Positions 11,017-19,555 of a stretch of DNA of 35,778 bases are shown here, in pieces. The notes below the pieces were generated by a model. It was given only the letters and a program-made list of their open reading frames with translations. It was not told the origin of the DNA and made no database searches. A program made the translations under genes and the position numbers. The stretch lies in assembly GCA_902596365.1 (NCBI GenBank), contig CACJTT010000010.1, positions 1 through 35,778 of the forward strand, written 5' to 3'. Every line of letters starts with the position of its first letter. Positions within the stretch are counted from its first letter, which is position 1. The stretch is from an uncultured Alphaproteobacteria bacterium (GTDB lineage: Bacteria > Pseudomonadota > Alphaproteobacteria > HIMB59 > GCA-002718135).

Positions 11017-12381
11017 TTAATTATATTTTGGTAAATAACTCCCATGTGCTGCAATCATTTTATCAGTCATAGAATATATTTCATCAATAGTAAGGTTTGC
11101 CGCAGTTAATGGGTCTAACATCGCAGCATGATAAATATGTTCTTTTTTTCTTGTTAAAGCTGCTTCAGCAGTAAGAATTTGAACATTAACATTAGTTCTC
11201 ATTAGAGCTGCTAAGTGTTCAGGTAATTTCCCAAATTTTTGTGGAAAATATCCTTTAGAGTTAATTGAACATGGCATTTCTACACAACAATTTGAAGGAA
11301 GGTTTTCTACATAACCTTCATTCATTACATTGGCATTAATGGTAACTTCATTATTATTAATAACAGCATCCATAATATAGGACGCATATTCGTTGCTTCT
11401 TTTGAGTGGTTGATCATAAATTGGGCTCATGTCTTTGTCTAATTCATCCCAACGTTTAATATTGTGTTTACAGCGATCAATGTATTCTTCAATAGGAATT
11501 TTATATTTATCAATTACATCTTGTCTATCTTGTTTAATAAACCAAGGAACATATTCTGCAAAATGCTCACTTGACTCTGTTACAAAATATCCAAAACGTC
11601 TTAATATCTCATAGCGAACTTTTTCATGTAAAATTTTATCAGACTCATGATTTATTTTTTCACTTCTTGATGACAATTTTTCATCATTAACTATTTTATC
11701 AGCGATAATTTTTAGTCTTGGGTATAAATCTTCATTAGGACCATCATTATATTTTTTTTCAAACTTTTGATAAAAAGCCATATGGTTTATTCCAACGCAC
11801 AAGTATTGTATATCCTCAACTTTTTCTCCTAAATCTTTTGCTAGCATTTCGGCTGTACCTTGAACAGAGTGACATAAACCTACAGTCTTAATTTCTGGAA
11901 ATGAATTATTGATCGCAATCATATTAGCGCACATTGGGTTAACATATTGTAACCAAAGTGCCTTTGGACAAACTTCCATTATATCTTTTGCGATATCAAG
12001 TAATACTGGAATAGTTCTAAGTCCTCGCATAATTCCACCAATACCAAGTGTATCTGCTATTGTTTGTTTCAGACCAAATTCTCTTGGAATTTCAAAATCT
12101 ATAATTGTTGATGGGTTGTATCCTCCGACTTGTATTGTAGTCTGAACAAAATCTGATCCAACTAACGACTCTCGTCTATCCGTATAAGAAGTTATTGTTG
12201 GTGAGGCATTTAATTTTTCAGATATTACATTTAATAATTCATGTGATGCCTTTAGTCTTACAGGATCAATATCCTGAAGGGCAATTTCCATTTTTTTAAA
12301 AGAATCTAATGATAATAAATCAGTAACAATATTTTTAGTAAATACAGCACTACCAGCTCCAATAATAGTAAGTTTAGTCAT
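11017..12381 (-). CDS. melA: Glycoside hydrolase family 4 alpha-galactosidase (MelA type)
   Basis: GH4 enzymes need NAD+ and a divalent metal. They oxidise the sugar at C3, eliminate the aglycone, add water and re-reduce. The 454 residues begin with the Rossmann motif IIGAGSAVFTKN (residues 6-17). Metal ligands are C170 in CHSVQGT and H200 in GINHMAF. Cys-His-Ser at this site is the pattern I associate with alpha-galactosidases in GH4, as opposed to the alpha-glucosidase, glucuronidase or 6-phospho-glycosidase patterns. There is no signal peptide, so it acts in the cytoplasm on imported substrate. It is divergent from the transporter genes across a tRNA and lies apart from the rest of the sugar run, but its function matches them. 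The family is certain and the galactose specificity likely. No strong ribosome site precedes the ATG. Confidence 0.9.
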   Translation of the reverse strand: MTKLTIIGAGSAVFTKNIVTDLLSLDSFKKMEIALQDIDPVRLKASHELLNVISEKLNASPTITSYTDRRESLVGSDFVQTTIQVGGYNPSTIIDFEIPREFGLKQTIADTLGIGGIMRGLRTIPVLLDIAKDIMEVCPKALWLQYVNPMCANMIAINNSFPEIKTVGLCHSVQGTAEMLAKDLGEKVEDIQYLCVGINHMAFYQKFEKKYNDGPNEDLYPRLKIIADKIVNDEKLSSRSEKINHESDKILHEKVRYEILRRFGYFVTESSEHFAEYVPWFIKQDRQDVIDKYKIPIEEYIDRCKHNIKRWDELDKDMSPIYDQPLKRSNEYASYIMDAVINNNEVTINANVMNEGYVENLPSNCCVEMPCSINSKGYFPQKFGKLPEHLAALMRTNVNVQILTAEAALTRKKEHIYHAAMLDPLTAANLTIDEIYSMTDKMIAAHGSYLPKYN

Positions 12382-12446
12382 TAAATTTATGTATAATTTA
12401 AAAAAAGAATATTACTAAATTTATTTTTGTATATAAGCAATTTTTA

Positions 12447-12523
12447 GGGCTCTTAGCTCAGTTGGTTAGAGCGCCCCGCTCATAACGGGGTGGTCCGGGG
12501 TTCAAGTCCCTGAGAGCCCACCA
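12447..12523 (+). tRNA. tRNA with CAT anticodon, probably tRNA-Ile2 (lysidine-modified)
   Basis: All four arms fold. The acceptor stem is GGGCTCT with AGAGCCC (7 pairs). The D arm is GCTC-GAGC. The anticodon stem is CCCCG-CGGGG around CTCATAA, with anticodon CAT. The T arm is CGGGG-CCCTG around TTCAAGT with one G-T pair. An encoded CCA completes 77 nt. The 1-72 pair is G-C, so it is not an initiator. TTAGCTCAG at the 5' side, TGGTC in the variable loop and GGTTCAAGTCC resemble CAU-reading tRNA-Ile2 more than elongator tRNA-Met, but the two are hard to separate by eye. TATAAG at 12432-12437 could be its -10. It sits between divergent melA and the binding-protein gene. Confidence 0.93.
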
Positions 12524-12586
12524 TATTTTAGTAATTTTATAAAATAATACTTTATATTGCTATTATTTAATACTATCAGGTATCCC

Positions 12587-12602
12587 AATTAATATATTAA
12601 TT
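12587..12602. promoter_or_regulatory. 16-bp perfect palindrome upstream of the binding-protein gene
   Basis: AATTAATATATTAATT is its own reverse complement and lies just before the AAGGAGG ribosome site (12607-12613) of the binding-protein gene. The position would suit an operator. However, it contains only A and T in AT-rich DNA, so chance is a serious explanation and no regulator is encoded nearby. Confidence 0.25.
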
Positions 12603-12617
12603 ACTCAAGGAGGAAGA

Positions 12618-13838
12618 ATGAAAAAACTAATAACTTTAATAGTTTTATTCGCCTCAACTGTCGTTTCTGCAGGTACTTTGGTTGTAAATTCAAACCAATC
12701 TGGAGAGTCTTCTAAAGCTGCTTTTGATGCATATGTAGATGCATTTAGAGCTGCTCATCCTGAAGTAACAGTTGTTGTAAATGAATTTGAACATGAAGCA
12801 TATAAAACTGCTATCAGAAACTTTTTAACTGCTGAAGCACCTGATGTTGCTATCTGGTTTGCTGGAAACAGAATGAAGTTTTTTGTTGATCAAAATTTAT
12901 TCCAAGATGTAAGTGATGTTTGGGCAGATGCTGGTCTTAATGACTCAATGGCATCTACTAAAGGATCTCTTACAGTTGATGGTAAACAGTATGGTGTTCC
13001 ATGGGGTTACTATCAGTGGGGTGTTTACTACCGAAAAGATCTTTTTGATAATTTAGGTTTAAATGTTCCAAGAAATTGGGAAGAATTTAAATGGGTATGT
13101 GCAATGCTGAAAAAGAATGACATTACTCCAATCACAATTGGTACTAAATTCCTTTGGACAGCAGGTGGATGGTTTGATTATTTAAACCTTAGAATCAATG
13201 GTTATCAATTCCACATGGATTTAACAGCAGGTAAAGTTAGTTATGAAGATCCAAGATTAGATGCAACTTTTGCTGCTTGGAGAGAGTTAATTGATCCAGG
13301 ATATTTCCTTGAAGATCATGCTTCCTTCTCTTGGCAAGATGCACAAGCTCCACAAATTAACGGTGAAGCAGCAATGTACTTGATTGGTAATTTCTATGTG
13401 CCAACTCTTGAAAGTGCTGGTGTTGTAGATAAAATGGATTTCTTCCAGTTCCCTACAATCGTTGAAGGTATAGGAGTTGCAGAGGATGCTCCAACTGATA
13501 CTATGCATATTCCTAGTGGTGCTAAAAATGTAGAAGATGCTAAAAAATTCTTAGCATTCATGTCTAACAAAGAAGCGGCTACCAATTGGGCTACAATGGG
13601 TGGTATGTTAAGTCCAAATAAATATGCGGATAAACCAACAAATAGATTCTCAGTAATGGGAGCAGAGATGCTTGCTGCTGCAGATGACATCGCTCAATTC
13701 TGGGATAGGGATGCTAATCCAGATATGGCAGGTGCAGCTATGGAAGGTTTCCAAGAATTTATGGTTAAACCTGACCGTGAAGCAAAAATTAGAGCTCGTC
13801 TAGAAAAAGAAAGAGCTAGAATTCACGGAGCACTATAA
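12618..13838 (+). CDS. Sugar ABC transporter substrate-binding protein (family 1, MalE/UgpB-like)
   Basis: This is the periplasmic receptor of a CUT1-type carbohydrate importer. The 406 residues start with a classical signal peptide (MKKLITLIVLFASTVVSA), probably cut after A18. The mature part has the SBP_bac_1 layout: an early NEFEHEAYKTAIRNFL helix, PDVAIWFAGNR, YGVPWGYYQWGVYYRKDLF, an aromatic-rich region typical of sugar sites, and a C-terminal block with IPSGAKNVEDAKKFLAFMSNKEAA. A full AAGGAGG ribosome site lies 4 nt before the ATG, far stronger than for most genes here. The coding sequence is visibly less AT-rich and codon-selected, consistent with heavy expression. It is followed by a hairpin and two permease genes. 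The ligand cannot be read from sequence; an alpha-galactoside is suggested by the neighbouring GH4 gene. Confidence 0.93.
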   Translation: MKKLITLIVLFASTVVSAGTLVVNSNQSGESSKAAFDAYVDAFRAAHPEVTVVVNEFEHEAYKTAIRNFLTAEAPDVAIWFAGNRMKFFVDQNLFQDVSDVWADAGLNDSMASTKGSLTVDGKQYGVPWGYYQWGVYYRKDLFDNLGLNVPRNWEEFKWVCAMLKKNDITPITIGTKFLWTAGGWFDYLNLRINGYQFHMDLTAGKVSYEDPRLDATFAAWRELIDPGYFLEDHASFSWQDAQAPQINGEAAMYLIGNFYVPTLESAGVVDKMDFFQFPTIVEGIGVAEDAPTDTMHIPSGAKNVEDAKKFLAFMSNKEAATNWATMGGMLSPNKYADKPTNRFSVMGAEMLAAADDIAQFWDRDANPDMAGAAMEGFQEFMVKPDREAKIRARLEKERARIHGAL

Positions 13839-13849
13839 TATTTTAATTT

Positions 13850-13874
13850 TTGAGGCGGAAATTTTCCGCCTCAA
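13850..13874 (+). terminator. Hairpin between the binding-protein and permease genes (attenuator or mRNA-end stabiliser)
   Basis: A perfect 11-bp stem, TTGAGGCGGAA pairing with TTCCGCCTCAA, closes a 3-nt loop 12 nt after the stop of the binding-protein gene. It is followed by ATAAAAATTT rather than a clean T tract, so it is a leaky terminator or a 3'-end stabiliser rather than a full stop. Such a structure at this position is known to raise the ratio of binding protein to permease transcripts. Confidence 0.75.
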
Positions 13875-13903
13875 TAAAAATTTCTTTATAATATAAATTT
13901 ACA

Positions 13904-14818
13904 ATGACTTTTTGGGAACGTAACCAGTTAAAATTAGCTCCATTTCTTTTTTTGGCACCTGCTATTTTGATTTTTTTAATCTATGTTATTTATCCAATAA
14001 TTGATTCCATTTGGGTTAGTTTTCATGAATGGAATGGCATGGATAAAAATGGAACTAGAGCTAATGGAAATCCTAACTGGAGTTGGGTAGGTCTTAAAAA
14101 TTATATAGTTCTTTTTACTGATGATGAAGAGTTTTATGTTTCACTTTTTAATAATATTAGATGGTTGTTATTTAGTCTTGTTGCAATCCCAATTGGGTTA
14201 TTATTAGCTTTATTTGTAAATCAAAGAATTCTAGGAATGAGATATATCAAATCTCTATTTTATTTTCCTTTTGTTATTAATGCTGTTGTCATTGGGGTAA
14301 TATTTACTTGGTTTTATAATCCAAAATATGGAGCTCTTACCTATGTTTTAAGTCTTTTTGGTTTAGATCCAATTCCAGTTTTGGCTGACGAAGATTTAGC
14401 TACTTATGGAATTATCATAGCATCATTTTTTCCAGGAATTGCCTATACAATGATACTATACATTACAGGATTAACTGGAGTTAACCGGGAGATGGTTGAG
14501 GCTGGTAGAATTGATGGAGCTGCAGGTTTTACTATGTTATGGCATGTTATATTACCTCAATTAAAACCTGCTACATTGATAGCAATTGTAGTTACTATAG
14601 TTGGATCACTTAGAAGTTTTGATTTAATAGCTGTTATGACAGCAGGTGGCCCGTGGGGAAGTTCAGAAGTTTTAGCTTACAAAATGTATCAAGAGTCATT
14701 ATTTAATTATAGAATGGGTTATGGTGCTGCCATAGCAACTATATTATTTTTAATAATGGATATCTATATAGCCTGGTTTTTATATAGATTATTTAAAAAT
14801 GAAAAGTCTGAAAAATAA
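13904..14818 (+). CDS. Sugar ABC transporter permease (MalF/UgpA-like)
   Basis: This is the inner-membrane subunit of the importer. The 304 residues have about six hydrophobic segments, the first at about residues 10-32 (LAPFLFLAPAILIFLIYVIY). The cytoplasmic EAA loop that contacts the ATPase is at about residues 197-222, with E199 in EMVEAGRIDGAA and later ILPQLKP. Length and order match the first permease of CUT1 sugar systems. No clear ribosome site precedes the ATG. The stop and the next start overlap as TAATG. The nucleotide-binding subunit is not encoded next to it. Confidence 0.93.
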   Translation: MTFWERNQLKLAPFLFLAPAILIFLIYVIYPIIDSIWVSFHEWNGMDKNGTRANGNPNWSWVGLKNYIVLFTDDEEFYVSLFNNIRWLLFSLVAIPIGLLLALFVNQRILGMRYIKSLFYFPFVINAVVIGVIFTWFYNPKYGALTYVLSLFGLDPIPVLADEDLATYGIIIASFFPGIAYTMILYITGLTGVNREMVEAGRIDGAAGFTMLWHVILPQLKPATLIAIVVTIVGSLRSFDLIAVMTAGGPWGSSEVLAYKMYQESLFNYRMGYGAAIATILFLIMDIYIAWFLYRLFKNEKSEK

Positions 14819-15669
14819 TGTTTCCAACACCTATTCAAAATTATTCGCTAAAAGTTAACATTGGTTATAGACTCTTACTTATCTTTACACTCTTAGTTTG
14901 GTTACTTCCATTAATTGCAGTTATGTTAACATCTATGAGAACTTTTGAAGATGTTCTTGCGGGTAATTATTGGACCTTTCCTGAGGAGACTGCATTAATT
15001 TCAAATTATACTGCAGTTTTTGAAGGGGGTAAAATGGGAAGGTTTTTTTTAAATAGCTTAATCATTACTTTACCAACTGTTGTAGGGACTTTATTTTTAA
15101 GTTCATTAGCTGGTTATTCACTTGCAATGCATCGATTTAAATTAAATCTTTTAGTATTTGCAATGTTTATTGCAGGTAATTTTGTTCCATATCAAATTTT
15201 GATGATCCCTGTAAGAAACATATCTATAGAGATGGGTGTTTATAATACTCATATTGGTTTAATAATTTTTCATATTGCTTTTCAAACTGGTTTTTGCACT
15301 TTCTTTTTGAGAAATTTTATTAAAGAACTTCCGTTTGAATTAATAGAAGCTGCTAGAGCTGACGGGGCAACTGAATGGACAATTTATAGAAAAATAATAT
15401 TACCTTTAATAATACCAGCATTAGCTGCTTTAGGAGTTTTAGAGTTTACATTTATTTGGAATGATTATTTTTGGGCTTTGGTTTTAACACAAGGTGATAC
15501 TGTTAAACCAATAACAGTTGGCCTGGATGTATTAAGAGGACAATGGACAACAAGTTGGAATTTAGTTTCAGCTGGTTCTGTTGTAGCTGCATTACCACCA
15601 GTAATTATGTTTTTTATTTTACAAAAACAATTTATTCACGGACTTACTTTTGGAGCAGTAAAAGGTTAG
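14818..15669 (+). CDS. Sugar ABC transporter permease (MalG/UgpE-like)
   Basis: This is the second inner-membrane subunit, 283 residues, with six predicted hydrophobic segments starting with LLLIFTLLVWLLPLIAVMLTS (about 19-39). The EAA loop is at about residues 175-200 (IEAARADGATEWTIYRKIILPLIIPAL). The C-terminal QKQFIHGLTFGAVKG is the classic end of MalG-type permeases. It is translationally coupled to the first permease through a 1-nt overlap. The next gene starts 39 nt later and is an aldolase, so the ATPase must be supplied from elsewhere in the genome. Confidence 0.94.
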   Translation: MFPTPIQNYSLKVNIGYRLLLIFTLLVWLLPLIAVMLTSMRTFEDVLAGNYWTFPEETALISNYTAVFEGGKMGRFFLNSLIITLPTVVGTLFLSSLAGYSLAMHRFKLNLLVFAMFIAGNFVPYQILMIPVRNISIEMGVYNTHIGLIIFHIAFQTGFCTFFLRNFIKELPFELIEAARADGATEWTIYRKIILPLIIPALAALGVLEFTFIWNDYFWALVLTQGDTVKPITVGLDVLRGQWTTSWNLVSAGSVVAALPPVIMFFILQKQFIHGLTFGAVKG

Positions 15670-15708
15670 AATCTTGAATAAAATATATTATTCTATAAAT
15701 ATAAATTA

Positions 15709-16773
15709 ATGGCTATAATATCACTTAGACAACTTTTAGATCATGCAGCTGAGAATAACTACGGTGTTCCTGCATTTAACGTCAATAATTTAGAACAAAT
15801 CAGAGCAATTATGGAAGGAGCTAATGAAGTTAATAGTCCTGTCATAGTCCAAGCATCTGCAGGTGCAAGAAAATATGCAGGTCCAAAATTTATAAAAAGT
15901 ATGATGGAAGCTGCTGTTGAAGAGTTTCCTCAAATTCCAATTGTGATGCACCAAGATCATGGTGGATCACCTGCAGATTGTAAAGTATGCATAGATCTTG
16001 GCTTTAGTTCTGTAATGATGGATGGCTCTTTGCTTGAAGATCAAAAAACACCTTCTGATTTTGCTTACAATGTCAAAGTTACTAAGGAAACAGTTAAAAT
16101 AGCCCATAGCTTAGGCGTTTCTGTAGAAGGTGAGTTAGGATGTTTAGGATCTCTTGAAACAGGCATGGGAGAAAAAGAAGACGGAGTTGGAGCCGAGGGC
16201 GTATTATCTCATGACCAATTATTAACAGATCCTGAAGAAGCTGCAGAGTTCGTTAAATCTACTAATGTAGACGCTCTAGCAATCGCTATAGGAACAAGTC
16301 ACGGAGCTTATAAATTCTCTAGACCTCCCTCCGGAGATATTTTGGCAATAGATAGAATTAAAGAAATTAATAATAAATTACCTAACACACATTTAGTAAT
16401 GCATGGCTCTTCTTCAGTGCCTCAAGATTTAATAAAAATTATTAATGAAAATGGTGGTAAAATTAAAGAAACGTATGGAGTACCTGTATCAGAAATACAA
16501 GAAGGCATTAAACATGGTGTTAGAAAAATAAATATAGATACTGACTTACGACTTGCATCAACTGCAGCCATTAGAAAACATTTTGTTAATGATCCTTCAC
16601 AATTTGATCCAAGAAAATATTTGATAGACTCAAAAGATTGGATGAAAAAAATTGTTATAGCTCGTTTAACAGAGTTTGGTTGTTCGGAAAATGCAAGCAA
16701 GATTAAATCAATTCCTCTTTCAACAATTGCTTCCCAGTACAAATCTGGTGAACTTGCACCTTCAGTAAATTAA
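15709..16773 (+). CDS. Class II fructose-bisphosphate aldolase (Calvin-cycle/CbbA subtype)
   Basis: This zinc-dependent aldolase cleaves or forms ketose bisphosphates. The 354 residues include [12 protein letters not shown] (18-30) and [13 protein letters not shown] (79-91), where D83 is the expected catalytic acid and H84 a Zn ligand. [14 protein letters not shown] and LVMHGSSS hold the remaining metal and phosphate sites. The HQDHG variant and the length fit the CbbA-type subgroup. It could be the organism's general glycolytic/gluconeogenic enzyme placed in a sugar operon, or could act on tagatose-1,6-bisphosphate or a deoxyketo-sugar phosphate from the pathway encoded downstream; sequence alone does not decide. 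The next gene begins at the base after its stop. Confidence 0.93.
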   Translation: MAIISLRQLLDHAAENNYGVPAFNVNNLEQIRAIMEGANEVNSPVIVQASAGARKYAGPKFIKSMMEAAVEEFPQIPIVMHQDHGGSPADCKVCIDLGFSSVMMDGSLLEDQKTPSDFAYNVKVTKETVKIAHSLGVSVEGELGCLGSLETGMGEKEDGVGAEGVLSHDQLLTDPEEAAEFVKSTNVDALAIAIGTSHGAYKFSRPPSGDILAIDRIKEINNKLPNTHLVMHGSSSVPQDLIKIINENGGKIKETYGVPVSEIQEGIKHGVRKINIDTDLRLASTAAIRKHFVNDPSQFDPRKYLIDSKDWMKKIVIARLTEFGCSENASKIKSIPLSTIASQYKSGELAPSVN

Positions 16774-17805
16774 ATGGATAAAATTCGTTGGGGCATAATT
16801 GGCCCCGGATCAATTGCACATAATTTTGCTGATGCATTAAAACAATCTTATTCTGGAGAATTAATATCTATTGCAAGTAGAACATCTAATAAGCTAGAAG
16901 AATTTGGTAATAAGTATCAGATTAAAAATGAGTTTAGATTTAATGATTATGATGCTTTACTAGAAAATGAGAATATTGATGCTGTTTATATTGCGACCCC
17001 TCATGTTTTCCATGCTGATTTAACTATAAGAGCTGCAGGTAAAGGTAAGCATATTTTATGTGAAAAACCAGGAGCAATAAATTTTGCTGAAGCTTCTAGA
17101 GTTATAGAAAAAATAAAAGAGGCTGGTGTGTTTTACAAAGAAGGGTTTATGTATAGGTGTCATCCACAAATTCCTGCATTAATAAATCTGATTAAACAAA
17201 ATACTATTGGAAATATTAAACATATTACTTCCTCATTTGGTTTTGATATGCAAAAAGTAATTCCTGATCATAGGTTATTTGATAAAAAACTTGCTGGTGG
17301 GGCTATATTGGATGTTGGTTTGTATCCTGTGTCATTATCAAGAATAGTTGCTGGAGCCGCTATAGGAAAAAAATTTACCAATCCTGTTTCAATTTCTGCA
17401 AAAGCTAGAATTGGTGAGACAGGCGTGGATGAAATATCATCAGCAACGCTTAAATTTGAGAATAATATAATCGCTGAAGTATCAACAGCTATAATGCAAA
17501 ATATGGATAATAATGCAATTATTGAGGGTGATGTTGGAAAAATTATAATAGACGATCCATGGATGCCTGGAAAAGATGGAGGACCATATAATACCAAAAT
17601 CAGAATTATAAAAAATGGTAAAGAAGAGATTGAAGAATTTAAAGGACCTGAACATTTATTTTTCTTTGAAGCAGAATTAGCTTCACAAACAATTTCTAAA
17701 CAAAGGACAGAAGTTCCCTATCCAGGTATGACTTGGGATGATACTCTTGGTAATATTAAAGCTTTAGATATGTGGAGAAAAGAAATTGGTTATCATTTAG
17801 ACTAG
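16774..17805 (+). CDS. Gfo/Idh/MocA-family oxidoreductase (dihydrodiol-dehydrogenase-like subgroup)
   Basis: This is an NAD(P)-dependent dehydrogenase acting on sugars, inositols or cyclic diols. The 343 residues have an N-terminal Rossmann domain with WGIIGPGSIAHNF (6-18) and the family motif EKP at 97-99 (ILCEKPGAINF). The C-terminal alpha/beta domain has GGAILDVGLYPVS, where Asp and Tyr stand in for the usual D-x-x-x-H; the Tyr variant is found in dimeric dihydrodiol dehydrogenases and D-xylose dehydrogenase-like members. There is no signal peptide, so it is cytoplasmic, unlike glucose-fructose oxidoreductase. It directly abuts the aldolase gene and is one of two Gfo/Idh/MocA genes in this operon. 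The exact substrate is unknown. Confidence 0.9.
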   Translation: MDKIRWGIIGPGSIAHNFADALKQSYSGELISIASRTSNKLEEFGNKYQIKNEFRFNDYDALLENENIDAVYIATPHVFHADLTIRAAGKGKHILCEKPGAINFAEASRVIEKIKEAGVFYKEGFMYRCHPQIPALINLIKQNTIGNIKHITSSFGFDMQKVIPDHRLFDKKLAGGAILDVGLYPVSLSRIVAGAAIGKKFTNPVSISAKARIGETGVDEISSATLKFENNIIAEVSTAIMQNMDNNAIIEGDVGKIIIDDPWMPGKDGGPYNTKIRIIKNGKEEIEEFKGPEHLFFFEAELASQTISKQRTEVPYPGMTWDDTLGNIKALDMWRKEIGYHLD

Positions 17806-17815
17806 GATTAATAAT

Positions 17816-18778
17816 ATGCAGTATGATTCAATAGACGGTTTAGATAAAAAAATATCAAAATTAATAATGGGTAATGATAATCAAGTTTATTTTGATGAAG
17901 CAGCAAAATTATGGGATCATTGGATTGAAGTTGGAGGAAATGCTTTTGATAATGCATATGTTTATGGTCAAGGCTCTATGGAAAAACTTTTTGGTGATTG
18001 GCATAGAAAAAGAAACAATTTAAAAGAGCTTGTTATTATTGCTAAAGGAGCCCATACACCTTTATGTGACCCAAAAAACTTATCTAATCAATTAACAGAA
18101 TCTTTGGATCGTTTACAAACGGAGACCGCTGATATCTATATCATGCATCGTGATAATCTTGAGATACCAGTTGATGAATTTGTAGATGTATTAAATGAAG
18201 AAAAAAATAAAGGTAGGATCAAAATTTTTGGAGGATCAAATTGGACTCTAGAACGCTTTAATGAAGCTAATGAATGGGCTGAAGAAAATAATAAAACAAA
18301 ATTAAGAATACTTAATAACAATTTAGCTTTATGTAAAATGATTAACCCTTTATGGGATGGATGTATATCTTCTAATAATGATGAAATTTTAGAGTATTTA
18401 GAACAGACTAAAACTGCTCATTTATCTTGGTCAAGTCAAGGAAGAGGTTATTTTCTTTCAGATGACATTACTCAAAAAATTGAAGATAAGATTACTTCAG
18501 ATGAGTCCTCATGGAGAAAACCAGGAGAGCACTCAAGTGGTCCCTTGAGTTGTTTTGATAGTGATGAAAATAGAGAGAGAAAAAAAAGAGTTTTTGAATT
18601 AGCTTTAAAAAAAGGAGTTGAAAGTCAAAATATAGCTGGTGCGTGGCCTATCCACATGAAATTTCCTTCTTTTGCTCTTATAGGTCCAAGAGTTGTTGAA
18701 GAGTTGGATTCAAGTTTAAAAAATTTGGAAGTTGAATTAACTGAAGAAGACGTTAATTGGTTAAATTTAAAAAAATAG
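17816..18778 (+). CDS. Aldo/keto reductase
   Basis: This 320-residue NAD(P)H-dependent oxidoreductase has the AKR TIM-barrel fold. The catalytic tetrad is D45 and Y50 (FDNAYVYG), K77 (IIAKGAH) and H111 (IMHRDN). The strand motif LDRLQTETADIYIMH is typical. The C-terminal cofactor region reads FALIGPRVVEELDSSLKNLEVELTEEDV. It most probably interconverts a sugar aldehyde or ketone with the alcohol in this pathway. It starts 10 nt after the upstream oxidoreductase gene and ends 8 nt before the isomerase start, so all are probably on one transcript. The physiological substrate is not identifiable from sequence. Confidence 0.92.
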   Translation: MQYDSIDGLDKKISKLIMGNDNQVYFDEAAKLWDHWIEVGGNAFDNAYVYGQGSMEKLFGDWHRKRNNLKELVIIAKGAHTPLCDPKNLSNQLTESLDRLQTETADIYIMHRDNLEIPVDEFVDVLNEEKNKGRIKIFGGSNWTLERFNEANEWAEENNKTKLRILNNNLALCKMINPLWDGCISSNNDEILEYLEQTKTAHLSWSSQGRGYFLSDDITQKIEDKITSDESSWRKPGEHSSGPLSCFDSDENRERKKRVFELALKKGVESQNIAGAWPIHMKFPSFALIGPRVVEELDSSLKNLEVELTEEDVNWLNLKK

Positions 18779-18786
18779 GAGTAGTC

Positions 18787-19554
18787 ATGAATAAAAATCA
18801 GATATCTTTACAAGTTTATACTGCTAGAAATTTTAAACCCTATAAGGATATATTTAAATTTTTATCTGAAAGTGGTTTAGAAAATGTTGAGTTATTTGAA
18901 GTTGAAGCATTTGATGAAACGAAAGATTTATTAGAAAAATATAACTTAACAGCTAGATCTTCTCATATTGGATTTGACACACTTAAGAATACGAAAGAAA
19001 TTATTTCAAGTTTACAAAAATTAAATGTTAAGCATGCTATTGTGCCATGTCCAAGTGGAAAACCTGGAGGCAAATTTGAAGCGATCTTTGATAAAAATGA
19101 AGAAGAATGGAATGAATTTGGTAAAGAATTATCATCTTATGTAAGTGTTTTTGAAGATAACGGGATGACACTTGGGTATCATAATCATGCATTTGAATTC
19201 AATAAACTTCCAAGTGGTAAAATGCCTATGGAGTGTATTTTAGATCAAAATGAAAATTTAAAATATGAAATTGATCTAGGCTGGGTAGTTGCGGGTAAAG
19301 CTGATCCAATATTTTGGACAAAAAAATATGCTTCAAGAATTATTGCCTGTCATTTAAAAGATTTTTCTTCTTCACATCTAAATTTAATTAGTCATGATTC
19401 ACAATGTGCAGTTGGTGATGGATTTATTGATTGGAGCTCTATTTTAGATGAGGTAAAAAAAACTGGTTGTGAAATTTTTGCTTTAGAGCATGATGATCCA
19501 AAAGATTATAAAGAATATACACTAAGATCAATTGAAAATTTGAAAGATATATAA
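18787..19554 (+). CDS. Sugar phosphate isomerase/epimerase-like TIM-barrel protein (AP_endonuc_2 fold)
   Basis: I chose the ATG at 18787, giving 255 residues, because AGGAG (18777-18781) sits correctly upstream of it; the open frame extends back to 18757, but that start lies inside the previous gene. Residues 6-12 (ISLQVYT) open the barrel. Probable metal ligands and active-site residues are in YHNHAFEF (131-138), EIDLGW with D163, CHLKDF with H189, and ALEHDD with E234. The family includes xylose isomerase-like epimerases, inosose isomerase/dehydratase, and the lyases of 3-keto-glycoside pathways. Being flanked by two Gfo/Idh/MocA genes and an AKR argues for an isomerase, epimerase or eliminase acting on a keto-sugar. 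Function within the family is unresolved. Confidence 0.9.
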   Translation: MNKNQISLQVYTARNFKPYKDIFKFLSESGLENVELFEVEAFDETKDLLEKYNLTARSSHIGFDTLKNTKEIISSLQKLNVKHAIVPCPSGKPGGKFEAIFDKNEEEWNEFGKELSSYVSVFEDNGMTLGYHNHAFEFNKLPSGKMPMECILDQNENLKYEIDLGWVVAGKADPIFWTKKYASRIIACHLKDFSSSHLNLISHDSQCAVGDGFIDWSSILDEVKKTGCEIFALEHDDPKDYKEYTLRSIENLKDI

Positions 19555-19555
19555 A

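Noticed and set aside
13287-13690. Minus-strand open frames opposite the binding-protein gene
   Set aside because: They are shadows of a well-supported gene with signal peptide and family motifs on the plus strand.
18757-18786. Earlier start for the TIM-barrel isomerase gene
   Set aside because: It would overlap the AKR gene; AGGAG at 18777-18781 fits the ATG at 18787.
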